64,000 nucleotides of DNA from Frankiales bacterium (GTDB taxonomy: Bacteria; Actinomycetota; Actinomycetes; Mycobacteriales; Jatrophihabitantaceae): contig JAOPUZ010000069.1 in NCBI GenBank assembly GCA_025966315.1, positions 1 to 64,000 of the forward strand, written 5' to 3'. A model generated the notes under the pieces. It was given only the letters and a program-made list of their open reading frames with translations. It searched no databases and was not told the origin of the DNA. Numbering within the stretch: position 1 is the stretch's first letter; each line of letters starts with the position of its first letter. A program made the position numbers and the translations under genes. Shown piece by piece: positions 33,495 to 42,276 of this stretch.

Positions 33495-34513
33495 TGTCGG
33501 ATACCGAGACGGTGGCCGCCGGCCTTCCCGGCAGTCGGATCCGGGAACTCATAGCGCGGGGCGCGGACGAGATTCCGCTGCCGGGCCAAGGCGAAACGCT
33601 GTCGCGTTGGCAACGCCTGGCCGAGGTGGCCGACGAGGATCTGGGGCTGGTCAAACTCTTCGAAGGTCACACCGACGCACTGGCCATCCTGGCTGAACTG
33701 GGCGTGTCGACGAGTGACCCGCTCCCCCGCGCTGAAGGCGACGTGTGGGGGACCTGGGCCGCGGAGCCGCCGTCGGCCCGGCTTCGTGCATCGGGCGACG
33801 GCGATCAACTCTTCGTGGACGGCCGAAAAGCATGGTGCTCCGGTGCGGACGTGGTCAGTCATGCTCTCGTCACCGCGTGGGACGCGCAGGGCCGGCAATG
33901 CTTGGCCGCAGTGCGAATGGACGAAGCCGGGGTCGAGGTCACCGGCGAGGGCTGGCACGCCGTCGGCATGGGTTCGGTGGCGAGCCCGGACGTGCTGTTC
34001 GACCACGTCCGTGCCGTGCCCGTCGGCCGCCCGGGTCAGTACGTGCAGCGGCCGGGTTTCTGGCACGGCGGCTGTGGGATAGCGGCCTGCTGGTACGGAG
34101 GGGCCCTGCTCTTCGCCGATGCCGTCGCTCAGCGTTGCGCGGATCGCCCGGACCCACACACCCTCGCCCACCTGGGCGCCATCGATACCGCGATGCTGGG
34201 CACCCGCGCGTTACTGGGCGAAGCAGCGGCCTGGATCGACCGCAACCCAACCGCCTCGGCCCAACAATGGGCTTTGCGGGTAAGGGCGTCCACCGAATCG
34301 ACCGTGACCGAAGTGCTCGAGCGGGCGGGCCGGGTACTCGGTGCCGGACCGCTCTGCCGGGATCCGCGGACCGCACGCCACTTTGCCGATCTGCCGATTT
34401 TCCTCCGGCAGAGTCACGCCGAACATGATCTTGCCGCGCTGGGCGAAACACTGGCTGCCGATCCGAGTGCCGCCAGGCAGGCGTGGTCGCTACGAGGTGA
34501 AGCACATGACTGA
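33494..34513 (+). CDS. Acyl-CoA dehydrogenase-like protein
   Basis: The 339-residue protein starts at an ATG overlapping the glycosyltransferase stop (TGATG). Sequence such as GTWAAEPPSARLRASGDGDQ and LFVDGRKAWCSGADVVSHAL matches the middle beta domain of the flavin acyl-CoA dehydrogenase fold. The C-terminal helical domain has GAIDTAMLGTRALLGEAAAW and RVLGAGPLCRDPRTARHFAD. It is about 40 residues shorter than usual and the N-terminal helix bundle is reduced. The catalytic Glu is not identifiable by eye. In this operon a dehydrogenase on a carrier-bound acyl or amine substrate is possible, or a non-catalytic relative. Confidence 0.8.
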   Translation: MSDTETVAAGLPGSRIRELIARGADEIPLPGQGETLSRWQRLAEVADEDLGLVKLFEGHTDALAILAELGVSTSDPLPRAEGDVWGTWAAEPPSARLRASGDGDQLFVDGRKAWCSGADVVSHALVTAWDAQGRQCLAAVRMDEAGVEVTGEGWHAVGMGSVASPDVLFDHVRAVPVGRPGQYVQRPGFWHGGCGIAACWYGGALLFADAVAQRCADRPDPHTLAHLGAIDTAMLGTRALLGEAAAWIDRNPTASAQQWALRVRASTESTVTEVLERAGRVLGAGPLCRDPRTARHFADLPIFLRQSHAEHDLAALGETLAADPSAARQAWSLRGEAHD

Positions 34514-35285
34514 AGACTCCGATCTGGCCGCGACCGCCGACCGTACGGTCGCCGGTGAGGGCACACCGATCGCGGATTGGCAGGCTTGGCCGCCCTGGCG
34601 TCAGGCACCGTTGATCGATGTCGACGTACTCGTACCCGAAGGCTGCCGGTTGGTCGTCATCTCCCCCCATCCGGACGACGAGATTCTCGGCAGCGGGGCG
34701 TTGCTGCACGACGCGCACCGAGCCGGTCGCGAGGTACTGGTGCTCGCGGTAACCGACGGCGAGGGCAGCCATCCCGGTTCGCGGCAGTGGGCACCGGGCG
34801 AGCTGGGTTCGACGCGGGCCTATGAGAGCGAGAAAGCCCTTGCGGTGCTGGGCATTCCGGCCGACCAACTCGTCCGGCTCGGGCTGCCCGACGGCGGCCT
34901 AGTCCGCCGTCAAGCCGAGGTCAGCCGGGCGCTGGTCAGCCACATCGACCGGCGGGACGTGGTGGTGACCCCATGGCGTTACGACGGCCACCCGGACCAC
35001 GAAATCGTTGCCCACGCAGTGTTGGACGTCCTGGACATAACCGCGGCCGCCCACCTCGAAGTGCCGATCTGGGGCCTGCACTGGGCTCGGCCGGAGCAGC
35101 GGGTGCTGCCCTGGCATCGCGCCCACCGGCTCCCGTTGGACGCCGAAACTCAGAAGCTCAAAGCGGCGGCGGTGGACTGCTTCGGCAGCCAACTGGCGCC
35201 GGACGAAACCACCGGTCGCGACGCCGTGCTGCCGACCTGGGCGCTGGACCGGCTCGTCACAGACTGCGAAGTCTATTTCCGGTGA
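34506..35285 (+). CDS. PIG-L family N-deacetylase
   Basis: The 259-residue zinc deacetylase has the PIG-L metal-binding motif VVISPHPDDEILGSGALLHD and the downstream DGHPDHEIVAHAVLDVL (second His pair). The family removes acetyl from GlcNAc linked to inositol, lipid or small molecules; MshB and the antibiotic deacetylases are examples. An N-terminal extension of about 45 residues is not typical. It overlaps the preceding gene by eight bases and the methyltransferase gene by four (GTGA). In many genomes PIG-L and a NodS-like methyltransferase are fused; here they are separate adjacent genes. Confidence 0.9.
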   Translation: MTEDSDLAATADRTVAGEGTPIADWQAWPPWRQAPLIDVDVLVPEGCRLVVISPHPDDEILGSGALLHDAHRAGREVLVLAVTDGEGSHPGSRQWAPGELGSTRAYESEKALAVLGIPADQLVRLGLPDGGLVRRQAEVSRALVSHIDRRDVVVTPWRYDGHPDHEIVAHAVLDVLDITAAAHLEVPIWGLHWARPEQRVLPWHRAHRLPLDAETQKLKAAAVDCFGSQLAPDETTGRDAVLPTWALDRLVTDCEVYFR

Positions 35286-35968
35286 TCCAGGACGACACCC
35301 CTGCGGGCCAGGCGGCCGATTCCACCGCCCTGACGCACCGTTCGCCGCTGACCGATCCGGTTGATCTCGCGTACTTTGACGCGCAATACCAGCACCACGA
35401 GGATCCGTGGCATATCCGTGACAGCTGGTACGAGACGCGCAAACGGGGGCTGGTGCTGGCCGCGCTCGACCGGCCGTCCTACGCCAACGGCTTCGAGCCG
35501 GGCTGTTCGGTGGGCGAGATCACGGCCGCCCTGGCGCCGCGGTGCCGTTCGCTGCTGGCGGTGGACGCCCACGTCTCGGCGGTGGAAACTACGCGTCGCC
35601 GGCTCGGCCCGGACACCCACGTCATGGTCGCGCAGGCCGTATTGCCCAACGATTGGTCGGCGGTGGTCGCGCCGTCGGGACCCTTCGATCTGGTCGTCGT
35701 CAGCGAGATCGGTTACTTCTTCACACCCGTGGCCTGGCGCGAGTTCTGCTCGTTGCTGTCGGGCGGTCTGACCGCGGACGCGACCGTGCTTGCCTGCCAC
35801 TGGCGGCCGGATTTCGCCGAGCGCACGATGGCCACCGCCGAGTTGCACGAGATACTCGGCGACGCGTTGGGCCGGCCGGTGCAGTCAACGTTGACCGACG
35901 CCGATTTCAGCCTGCAGGTGTGGGCCGGTGCGGGTGCATCGATCGCCGAACGGGACGGCTTGCGGTGA
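35282..35968 (+). CDS. NodS-like SAM-dependent methyltransferase
   Basis: The 228-residue class I methyltransferase starts at a GTG overlapping the deacetylase stop. FDAQYQHHEDPWHIRDSWYE and ETRKRGLVLAALDRPSYANG are typical of NodS-type N-methyltransferases. Motif I is GFEPGCSVGEITAALAPRC, and the family pattern FDLVVVSEIGYFFTPVAWRE follows. NodS methylates the amine exposed when NodB deacetylates a chitin oligosaccharide. By analogy this enzyme may methylate the amine exposed by the PIG-L deacetylase. The gene ends 3' with a GTGA overlap to a topoisomerase-like stub. Confidence 0.85.
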   Translation: MIQDDTPAGQAADSTALTHRSPLTDPVDLAYFDAQYQHHEDPWHIRDSWYETRKRGLVLAALDRPSYANGFEPGCSVGEITAALAPRCRSLLAVDAHVSAVETTRRRLGPDTHVMVAQAVLPNDWSAVVAPSGPFDLVVVSEIGYFFTPVAWREFCSLLSGGLTADATVLACHWRPDFAERTMATAELHEILGDALGRPVQSTLTDADFSLQVWAGAGASIAERDGLR

Positions 35969-36144
35969 TTGGGCTGAGCACGGTCTCGCCCGATGACCGC
36001 GGTTGGACGCGAGGGCGCCAGGGCAACGGCTTCCGCTACGTCGACGGGCATCCGTCAAGCTACTGCGCCGGGCGCTGTCCGATACCTGAGGCCGATCCGC
36101 TCAACGGCTTGCCGAGATGGATGGCCCCGGGCTCGTTGGCGTAG
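35965..36144 (+). pseudogene. Truncated N-terminus of a eukaryotic-type topoisomerase IB
   Basis: The frame from GTG 35965, overlapping the methyltransferase stop, reads SPDDRGWTRGRQGNGFRYVD and resembles the start of bacterial topoisomerase IB proteins (pattern GxxRRRxGxGFxYxD). It then becomes non-homologous and stops at 36144, inside the convergent GNAT gene. All catalytic parts are missing. It is probably a deletion relic at the operon's end; the similarity is from memory of the family pattern. Confidence 0.45.
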
Positions 36145-36584
36145 TGCCCGAACGCCGGAATCTCGCGATAACCGGATGACTCGTACAGCTGAATCGCCTC
36201 GGGCTGCTGGTCACCGGTTTCCAGTATCAACCAGTCCATACCGGCCGCACGGGCGGTGGTTTCGAGCTCGGCCAGCAAGGCCCGGGCCACACCGCGGCCC
36301 CGGGCTTGCGGCGCGACGTACATCCGCTTGATCTCGGCCGCCGGCCCGGCCCACGCGGTGTCCACCCGCTCGTCACCATGCCGCCGCCAGCCGCCCATGC
36401 CAACGGGCTCGGCGCCGTCGTAGGCGAGCAGAAAAGTCCCCGCCGGTTCGGCGAACTCGGCCGGATCCATGGGCGATTCGTCTGGGCCACCGTAGCGACG
36501 GACGTATTCGCGCTGCACGTCCGCAGTCAGACGCTGGGCGTCATCGTGGTCGTATCGCACGGTCTGGATTTTGATTTCGGGCAC
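36060..36584 (-). CDS. GNAT-family N-acetyltransferase
   Basis: The 174-residue acetyltransferase has motif A around AEIKRMYVAPQARGRGVARA, with the acetyl-CoA pyrophosphate loop, and motif B in LILETGDQQPEAIQLYESSG followed by YREIPAFGHYANEP. It resembles the small amino-acid/polyamine-acetyltransferase-like group; the substrate is unknown. Its last residues overlap the topoisomerase stub on the other strand. It is monocistronic. Confidence 0.88.
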   Translation of the reverse strand: MPEIKIQTVRYDHDDAQRLTADVQREYVRRYGGPDESPMDPAEFAEPAGTFLLAYDGAEPVGMGGWRRHGDERVDTAWAGPAAEIKRMYVAPQARGRGVARALLAELETTARAAGMDWLILETGDQQPEAIQLYESSGYREIPAFGHYANEPGAIHLGKPLSGSASGIGQRPAQ

Positions 36585-36806
36585 CGGTAGACCCTAGAAC
36601 GGCACGAGCCGACGAGTCCGGTCAGGCTGCTTCCGGGTCGGGGCGTGGCGGGTCAGTCGCCTCGCGCGGCGAAACGTCGTGATCGGTCTCGCATTCGCGG
36701 CCCACGGCGGGCGCGGATCGATGACGAGCGAGGCCGGACCGGGAGCAGTGATAGTCGGCCACGCTGTGGTCGGGATGGATCAGTGGTCGGCATGACGACC
36801 GCACGG

Positions 36807-37484
36807 TCAGCTCCCGGCCGGCGGCACCGGGCCATCAGCAATCAGCGGCACCTTGTCCGAGATCTCGATGACGCCGGTTTCGGCGATCTCGCTCGCGATG
36901 GCGCGCAGCTTGACGTGCCGATGTTGACTCGCGCGTCGCATCAGATCGAACGCCTGATGTGCGCTGAGTTTGTGCCGCTCCATGATGATGCCGATGGCAA
37001 CGCCGATCTCGCGGTTGGTCATCAGACCGAGGGCCAGATTGTCGGCTCGGGCGCAGGCCATCGCGAGCGCGTCGGCGGCGCGCTGCTCGCGGATCAGCGA
37101 GGCGGCATGCTGGGCCAGCAGGCGCGCGACCACGCCGTCCTGTTCGGTGGCGTTGCGCGCGAGCCAGCCGAGCTCGAACGTGACCGCATAGGCCGGGTGT
37201 TCGCCCACTGCCGGCAGTTCGACGGCCGAACGCCACGCGCCCGGGCTTGGTGCGCTGCCCCGTGGCCATGTCGCAGTAGTCGTCTTTTCGTCCGGCCCGG
37301 TCAGCGTGACGGTCACCTGATCGCATACGGCGGGCACGCAGACGCGTTGCAGGCTAGCGAACACAATGGCCGGGTCGGCCGAGGCGACGAGTTGGGTCAG
37401 GGCATTGGCGATGTCGGACGCGTTGGCGCCGGTGTCGCGTTGGTGGCCCGGGTAGGTGGACGAGGAAATGCTGGCGAGGCTCAT
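36807..37484 (-). CDS. GAF-like/ANTAR-domain RNA-binding regulator
   Basis: The protein has 225 residues from the ATG 37484, with GGAGA six bases upstream; the longer frame upstream is not protein-like. A GAF-like sensory domain (about 30-140) is followed by an ANTAR domain (150-215): ALGLMTNREIGVAIGIIMER, then HKLSAHQAFDLMRRASQHRH. ANTAR proteins bind dual-hexaloop RNA hairpins and prevent transcription termination. It is divergent from the MerR-B12 gene across a 115-base spacer. The signal and RNA targets are unknown. A second, related GAF-ANTAR gene is at 46.2 kb. Confidence 0.88.
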   Translation of the reverse strand: MSLASISSSTYPGHQRDTGANASDIANALTQLVASADPAIVFASLQRVCVPAVCDQVTVTLTGPDEKTTTATWPRGSAPSPGAWRSAVELPAVGEHPAYAVTFELGWLARNATEQDGVVARLLAQHAASLIREQRAADALAMACARADNLALGLMTNREIGVAIGIIMERHKLSAHQAFDLMRRASQHRHVKLRAIASEIAETGVIEISDKVPLIADGPVPPAGS

Positions 37485-37599
37485 GGCTGTCTCCGAAACC
37501 GGGCCCGAGATGCCCGGGCGCCGGCTGATTGCGTTGGCTTGTGTGTTCAACCAAAATTGATGATGCGGCACCTGAAGCGGCTGCACCAGGACCGAAGCT

Positions 37600-38580
37600 A
37601 TGCAAAATGGTTCCAACCCTGTGCAGAGATTGTCAGAGCTTCGGCCCGCAACCCATGATGAGGACGTGGACAGCAACCAAGACGGGCCGGGGCCGGACGA
37701 GGATGTCCCCCTGGGCGAGGTTCGGCTGTCCGATGTCTCCCGCCTGCTCGGCGTTCCGATGCCGACACTGCGTTCCTGGGAGTTGCGTTACGGCATACCC
37801 GCCACCGATCGGGCGCCTGGTCGGCATCGGCGTTACGCAGCCGCGGAGCTGCACGCGCTGCGCCTGATGCGTGACGAGATCGCGCGGGGCATGCGTGCCG
37901 GTGCGGCCGCCCATTCGGTCCGAAGCGTGCTCGGATTGACCGGCCGAGCCGCCGAGTTGGTGAGCGGATTCCTCGACGCGGCGATGCGCGGGGACCCCTC
38001 GGCCATTCGCGAACAGCTCGACCGTGCGCATCGCGAACTCGGCCTGCCCGCCTGCGTTGATGACGTGTTGTTGCCCGCGATGCGGCAGATCGGATCCTGG
38101 TGGCAAGCCGGCCAGTGCGATGTCGAGCAGGAACGGCTGACGACCGAGACGGCCCGAGCCTGGCTGGATCGGGTGGCCGCGGCAGCTCCGCCGAGCACGC
38201 ACGGCCGCCCGATCGTGCTCGCGTGCGGGCCGACTGACCTGCATACCCTCGGCCTCGAGGCGCTGGCCATGCTGCTGCGACATCAACGCTGGTCCTGCCG
38301 GGTACTCGGCGCTCGCGCCTCGGTGGTCGCGCTGGTCACGGCGATCCAGGCCTCCGGAGCAGTCGGGGTCGTCGTCGCTTCGCACCTCAAGACCGGACGG
38401 CGGCGGGCGGTGGAATCGATCCACGCCGCCGACGCGCTGGGCGTCCAGGTGTTCTATGCCGGCAATGCCTTTGGGTCTGAGTCGAATCGGCGCCAGGTGC
38501 CCGGGCGATACCTGGGCGTACGGGTTCAGGACGCGTGCCGTCTCATAGATGCCGCCCTCACGCCAATCGCGGACGCTTGA
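37600..38580 (+). CDS. MerR-family regulator with cobalamin-binding domain
   Basis: The 326-residue regulator has a MerR-type helix-turn-helix (about 45-110, RLSDVSRLLGVPMPTLRSWE, LRYGIPATDRAPGRHRRY), a helical middle domain and a B12-binding Rossmann domain (205-320). The lower-axial-ligand motif is intact as DLHTLG. In CarH/LitR photoreceptors the helical domain carries W-x9-EH; here it reads WQAGQCDVEQER, with Arg at the His position. So cobalamin binding is likely, but classic light control is uncertain. Family members control carotenoid or stress genes. It is divergent from the ANTAR gene, and its TGA abuts the crotonase stop. Confidence 0.85.
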   Translation: MQNGSNPVQRLSELRPATHDEDVDSNQDGPGPDEDVPLGEVRLSDVSRLLGVPMPTLRSWELRYGIPATDRAPGRHRRYAAAELHALRLMRDEIARGMRAGAAAHSVRSVLGLTGRAAELVSGFLDAAMRGDPSAIREQLDRAHRELGLPACVDDVLLPAMRQIGSWWQAGQCDVEQERLTTETARAWLDRVAAAAPPSTHGRPIVLACGPTDLHTLGLEALAMLLRHQRWSCRVLGARASVVALVTAIQASGAVGVVVASHLKTGRRRAVESIHAADALGVQVFYAGNAFGSESNRRQVPGRYLGVRVQDACRLIDAALTPIADA

Positions 38581-39399
38581 TCAGCGCGCCTGCCATTTCG
38601 GGGGGCGCTTTTCGACGAAAGCCCGCGGTCCTTCGACGGAGTCGGCCGACTTCATCAGCTCGGTCCGCTCCGAGTTGGACAGCCGCCAGGATTCGTCCTC
38701 GGCGTGCACGTGCCCACCGACTATCCCGTTGGCAATGCGCTTGCTCGCCTGCACCGAAAGCGGCGCGTTCGCACAGACCCGGTCGGCCAGGTCGAACGCG
38801 GCGTCGAGCAGTTCGTGCTGCGCCACGACCCGATTGACCAGCCCGAGTTCCAGAGCGCGGTGGGCGCTGATCGGTTCACCAGTCAGGATCATCTCCATCG
38901 CGACCTTCTTCGGTAGCTGGGCGGGCAACCGGAACACCCCGCCCGCAGCGGCCAGAATTCCGCGTTTGACCTCGGGCAAACCGAAGGAAGCCGTGTCGGC
39001 GGCAACCACCAGATCCGAGGCCAGCGAGATTTCGGTGCCGCCGCCCAGGGCGAACCCGTTCACCGCCGCGATGGTGGGCTTGCTGATGTGATGGGACACG
39101 TAGCCGGCAAATCCCCACCCGGACCGAACCGGATCGTCCGGGTAGCGCTGTTCACCACGCGACACGGCCTTCAGATCGGCTCCGGCGCAGAACGCTTTGT
39201 CGCCGGCCCCGGTCACGATGACGATCCAGACGTCACGGTCGTGCTCGGCCGCTTCCAGCGCGTCGCCGAGGGCAATGGACAGCTCCAGGTTGACGGCGTT
39301 GCGAACCTCCGGCCGGTTGAGGGTCAGCAGCAGGACGTGTCCGCGGCGTTCGCTCAACACCACCGGGCTGTGCTGCGAGTCCGCTGGGCTGGACGTCAT
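38581..39399 (-). CDS. Enoyl-CoA hydratase/isomerase (crotonase)
   Basis: The 272-residue crotonase has the oxyanion-hole segments AFCAGADLKAVSRGEQ and AAVNGFALGGGTEISLASDL. The catalytic Glu region FGLPEVKRGILAAAGGVFRL keeps one of the usual Glu residues. The C-terminal trimerisation helix ends EGPRAFVEKRPPKWQAR, as in enoyl-CoA hydratases that end FxEKRxPxW. Its ATG overlaps the CoA-transferase stop by four bases, so the two are co-translated. It probably hydrates the acyl-CoA made by the transferase. Confidence 0.9.
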   Translation of the reverse strand: MTSSPADSQHSPVVLSERRGHVLLLTLNRPEVRNAVNLELSIALGDALEAAEHDRDVWIVIVTGAGDKAFCAGADLKAVSRGEQRYPDDPVRSGWGFAGYVSHHISKPTIAAVNGFALGGGTEISLASDLVVAADTASFGLPEVKRGILAAAGGVFRLPAQLPKKVAMEMILTGEPISAHRALELGLVNRVVAQHELLDAAFDLADRVCANAPLSVQASKRIANGIVGGHVHAEDESWRLSNSERTELMKSADSVEGPRAFVEKRPPKWQAR

Positions 39400-41936
39400 G
39401 AAGTTCTCCTTTGTCTAGTGATGCCGGGCGCGATGCGGGGCGCCACCTGGTCGTCAGACGACGATGAGACGCCCCGAATCGGGTCGGTGACGGCGACCTC
39501 GAGGACCCCGTCGGCCAGCAGCGATTCGATCTCATCGGGGGTGAGGCCCAGCAGTCGGCCGGCGATTTCGCGGGTCTGCTCACCGGCCAGCGGTGCCGGA
39601 CGCAGCTCCGGATCGGGCAACCGGTCGAAGCGGGCCGGTGCGCGCTCGGTGGGGAGCATTCCGGCCAGCAAAGGGTGGCTCAGCTCGGTCAGGAAGCGCC
39701 GATGCCCGAACTGCGGGTCGCCGCGAAACTCGGGGATGCGCTGCATCATGCCGGCCGGCACGCCCGCCGCCTGGAGCTGCCCGACCAGCTGACGCGGCGC
39801 GCGCCGGATGGTCCAAGCCGCCAGCGCCGCGTCCAGTTCCGTGCGGTTCGCGACTCGTCCGATGCCCGTCGCGAACCGGCTGTCGTCGACCAGTTCCGGG
39901 CGTCCGATGGCGGTGGCCAGCGCGGCGAAGTCGGCGTCCCCACGGACCGTGACCACCGCCCACTCGTCGTCACCGGCGCACGGAAAGATGCCGCGGGGCG
40001 CGTCGCCGGTGATCGTGTTGCCGACCGCAGTGACGCTTCCCGGTCGGACGGATTCGAGCGCAATCTCGGTGCCTAGTTCGGTGAGGATGGTCTCGGCCTG
40101 GGCCACGCTGACCTGGCCGCCGCGACGGGTCCGGCGACGCTCGATTAGCTTGGCCAGGACGGCAACAGCGCCGACCCGAGCGGCGACGTGATCGGGGAAG
40201 ATCGTGGACGCGTCGCTGAAGCTGCCGGCGATATCGGGGTAACGCCACAGATCGGTCAACCCGCATGATGCCCGCACCAGGGGCCCATACCCCATTCGCC
40301 TGCTCCACGGGCCGGTCGGGCCGAACGCGCTGGAGTCGGCCATCACGATGCCCGGGTTTCGCTGGACCAATTCCCGGTAGCCCAGGCCGAGCGATTCCAG
40401 CGTGCCCGGCTTGAAATTGGACAGCACGACATCGGCGGTTGCCGCGAGCTGACCGAACAATGCCTTGCCCCGCGGATCGCGCAGGTTCAGCCCGATGCTC
40501 GTTTTGTTACGGTGGCCAAAGGCGAAACCGGCCGTCATGCCACCCGGCTTCAACGCCTGCCGGCTACCATCGGGAAACGCGGCGTTCTCGACCTTGATCA
40601 CTTCGGCACCCATGTCGGCCAGCAACCGGCCCAGTTCGGCGCCGACCACGATGACGCCGAGGTCGAGCACCCGCAGTCCGGACAGCGGTCGGCGGATCGC
40701 CTCGGAGTGCGCGGGCTGTGCTGCGGGTTCGTTCGTCGATTCCGCAGTGCGCCAGGTGGCCAGTTCGGCCAGCACCTGCGCGGTGTGCTCGCCGACCTCG
40801 GGTGCGGCCCGGACGATGCCGGCCCGCCGCCCGTCCACCTCGACCAGTCCGTTCGGTATCCGCACGCGACGGTCGCTGCCGGCGGCCAACGGCAGCTCGA
40901 CGAACGATCGGCGGTCGGAGAAGTGTTCACTTTCGGCCACCTCGGACAGCGTCAACAGCGCCGCCGTCGGCACGCCATGCTGCTGGCCCTGAGCAATCGC
41001 CGCATCCCTGGTGAGATTCGCGAAATGCCTTTCGTAGGCGAGGCGAAGTGCCTCCGACGCCGCGTGCCGGTTCAGCAGCGAGGCGAACGACGGGTCGGCG
41101 AAATCGGCGGGTTCGCCTAGCCAGCGGTACATGCCCGCCCACTGCCGAGCGGACAGCACGCAGAGTCGTACCCAGCCGTCTGCGCAGGCGACGATCGGAT
41201 AGAGGTGGCTGGCGTCCGGTCGGCCGCGCGGCCAGGCCAAGGACGGATCACCACTGGTGGCGCTGCCGCCGATGCCGAATCCTGGGTCCAGTACCTGCGC
41301 CGTGGCCTCGTACGCGGAGACGTCGGCATGCGCACCTTCGCCCGTGCGCAGCCGATGGAAGTAGGCCACCAGTGCGACCCACGCGCACTGCAACGCGGTC
41401 GACTCGGTAGCCAGCGACCCGGGCGGCAGTAACGGCGGCAGCCCCGGTAGACCGGAGCGGGACAGGACACCGGCCATAGCCAGCAGTACCGGTTCGGTTC
41501 CGATCCAGTCCCGGTACGGGCCGGAGTCGCCGAAATCGCTGATGGTGACGACCACCAGGCTGGGCTTGGCGCGTCGCAGACTCTGCGCCGTGACGCCGGC
41601 GCTGGCGAGTTCGGCTGCGCGAGCGGGCAGCACGATGATGTCCACGCCGTCGGCCAGTCGGTACAGCGTTTGCTGTCCCGCGTTGCTGGACAGGTCCAAC
41701 TCGATCGCGCGCTTGTTGGCGTTGTGCGTGAGGTAACGAAGGCTGGTGCCGTCGACCAGGGGTTCACTTCGGCGGGACGGCCCGCCGCCCGGCGGCTCGA
41801 CCCGGATCACGTCCGCGCCGAGGTCGGCGAGATAGCGAGTTCCCAATTCACCCAGGCCGTCGGTTAAGTCGAGTACCCGCAGTCCGGCCAGTGGGAGTGG
41901 CGCATCATCGGGGCAAGCAAGCTGTGCTGCGGTCAT
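39396..41936 (-). CDS. Tandem type III (CaiB/BaiF) CoA-transferase
   Basis: The protein has 846 residues from the ATG 41936 with GGAGG upstream; an earlier start at 42050 would add no family sequence. It contains two full CaiB/BaiF units in tandem. Unit 1 has LRVLDLTDGLGELGTRYLAD and the CoA-site pattern NANKRAIELDLSSNAGQ. Unit 2 has GLRVLDLGVIVVGAELGRLL and HRNKTSIGLNLRDPRGKALF, and the Asp-containing segment ADSSAFGPTGPWSRRMGYGP. Such double-length forms transfer CoA between carboxylic acids as a pseudo-dimer in one chain. The downstream crotonase suggests use in acid or steroid-type degradation. Specificity is unknown. Confidence 0.88.
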   Translation of the reverse strand: MTAAQLACPDDAPLPLAGLRVLDLTDGLGELGTRYLADLGADVIRVEPPGGGPSRRSEPLVDGTSLRYLTHNANKRAIELDLSSNAGQQTLYRLADGVDIIVLPARAAELASAGVTAQSLRRAKPSLVVVTISDFGDSGPYRDWIGTEPVLLAMAGVLSRSGLPGLPPLLPPGSLATESTALQCAWVALVAYFHRLRTGEGAHADVSAYEATAQVLDPGFGIGGSATSGDPSLAWPRGRPDASHLYPIVACADGWVRLCVLSARQWAGMYRWLGEPADFADPSFASLLNRHAASEALRLAYERHFANLTRDAAIAQGQQHGVPTAALLTLSEVAESEHFSDRRSFVELPLAAGSDRRVRIPNGLVEVDGRRAGIVRAAPEVGEHTAQVLAELATWRTAESTNEPAAQPAHSEAIRRPLSGLRVLDLGVIVVGAELGRLLADMGAEVIKVENAAFPDGSRQALKPGGMTAGFAFGHRNKTSIGLNLRDPRGKALFGQLAATADVVLSNFKPGTLESLGLGYRELVQRNPGIVMADSSAFGPTGPWSRRMGYGPLVRASCGLTDLWRYPDIAGSFSDASTIFPDHVAARVGAVAVLAKLIERRRTRRGGQVSVAQAETILTELGTEIALESVRPGSVTAVGNTITGDAPRGIFPCAGDDEWAVVTVRGDADFAALATAIGRPELVDDSRFATGIGRVANRTELDAALAAWTIRRAPRQLVGQLQAAGVPAGMMQRIPEFRGDPQFGHRRFLTELSHPLLAGMLPTERAPARFDRLPDPELRPAPLAGEQTREIAGRLLGLTPDEIESLLADGVLEVAVTDPIRGVSSSSDDQVAPRIAPGITRQRRTS

Positions 41937-42276
41937 CGGGCCTCCGACGGGCGGTGTGTGCTGTGGGCAGTCTGCTGAGAAACATTGCACTACCGGGCAC
42001 AGTTCACCAGCCCACCCCGGGCCGGGTTCCAGCTGGATCCATCGGCCCAAGCGCCGTGAACCAGGACGATCGCGGACTTCGGCATCTTCGCTGCTGATGC
42101 GGACGACAATCGGTAGCTGAGTCGGCCTCAGAATACGGGCGATCGGTCACGGCGAACATCGTCGAGGCTGCCGCAGCTCCCGTGGTGCGGGGTCCGCCGT
42201 CCGTCTGAGAGAATGTCCGTCTGAGGGACGCGGGTCGGGTTCTCCTTGGGGACTCCGATTTTTTTGTGCGTCCTCC

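Noticed and set aside
36622-36804. 60-codon minus-strand ORF between the GNAT and ANTAR genes
   Set aside because: Composition is not protein-like, and there is no start context; treated as spacer.
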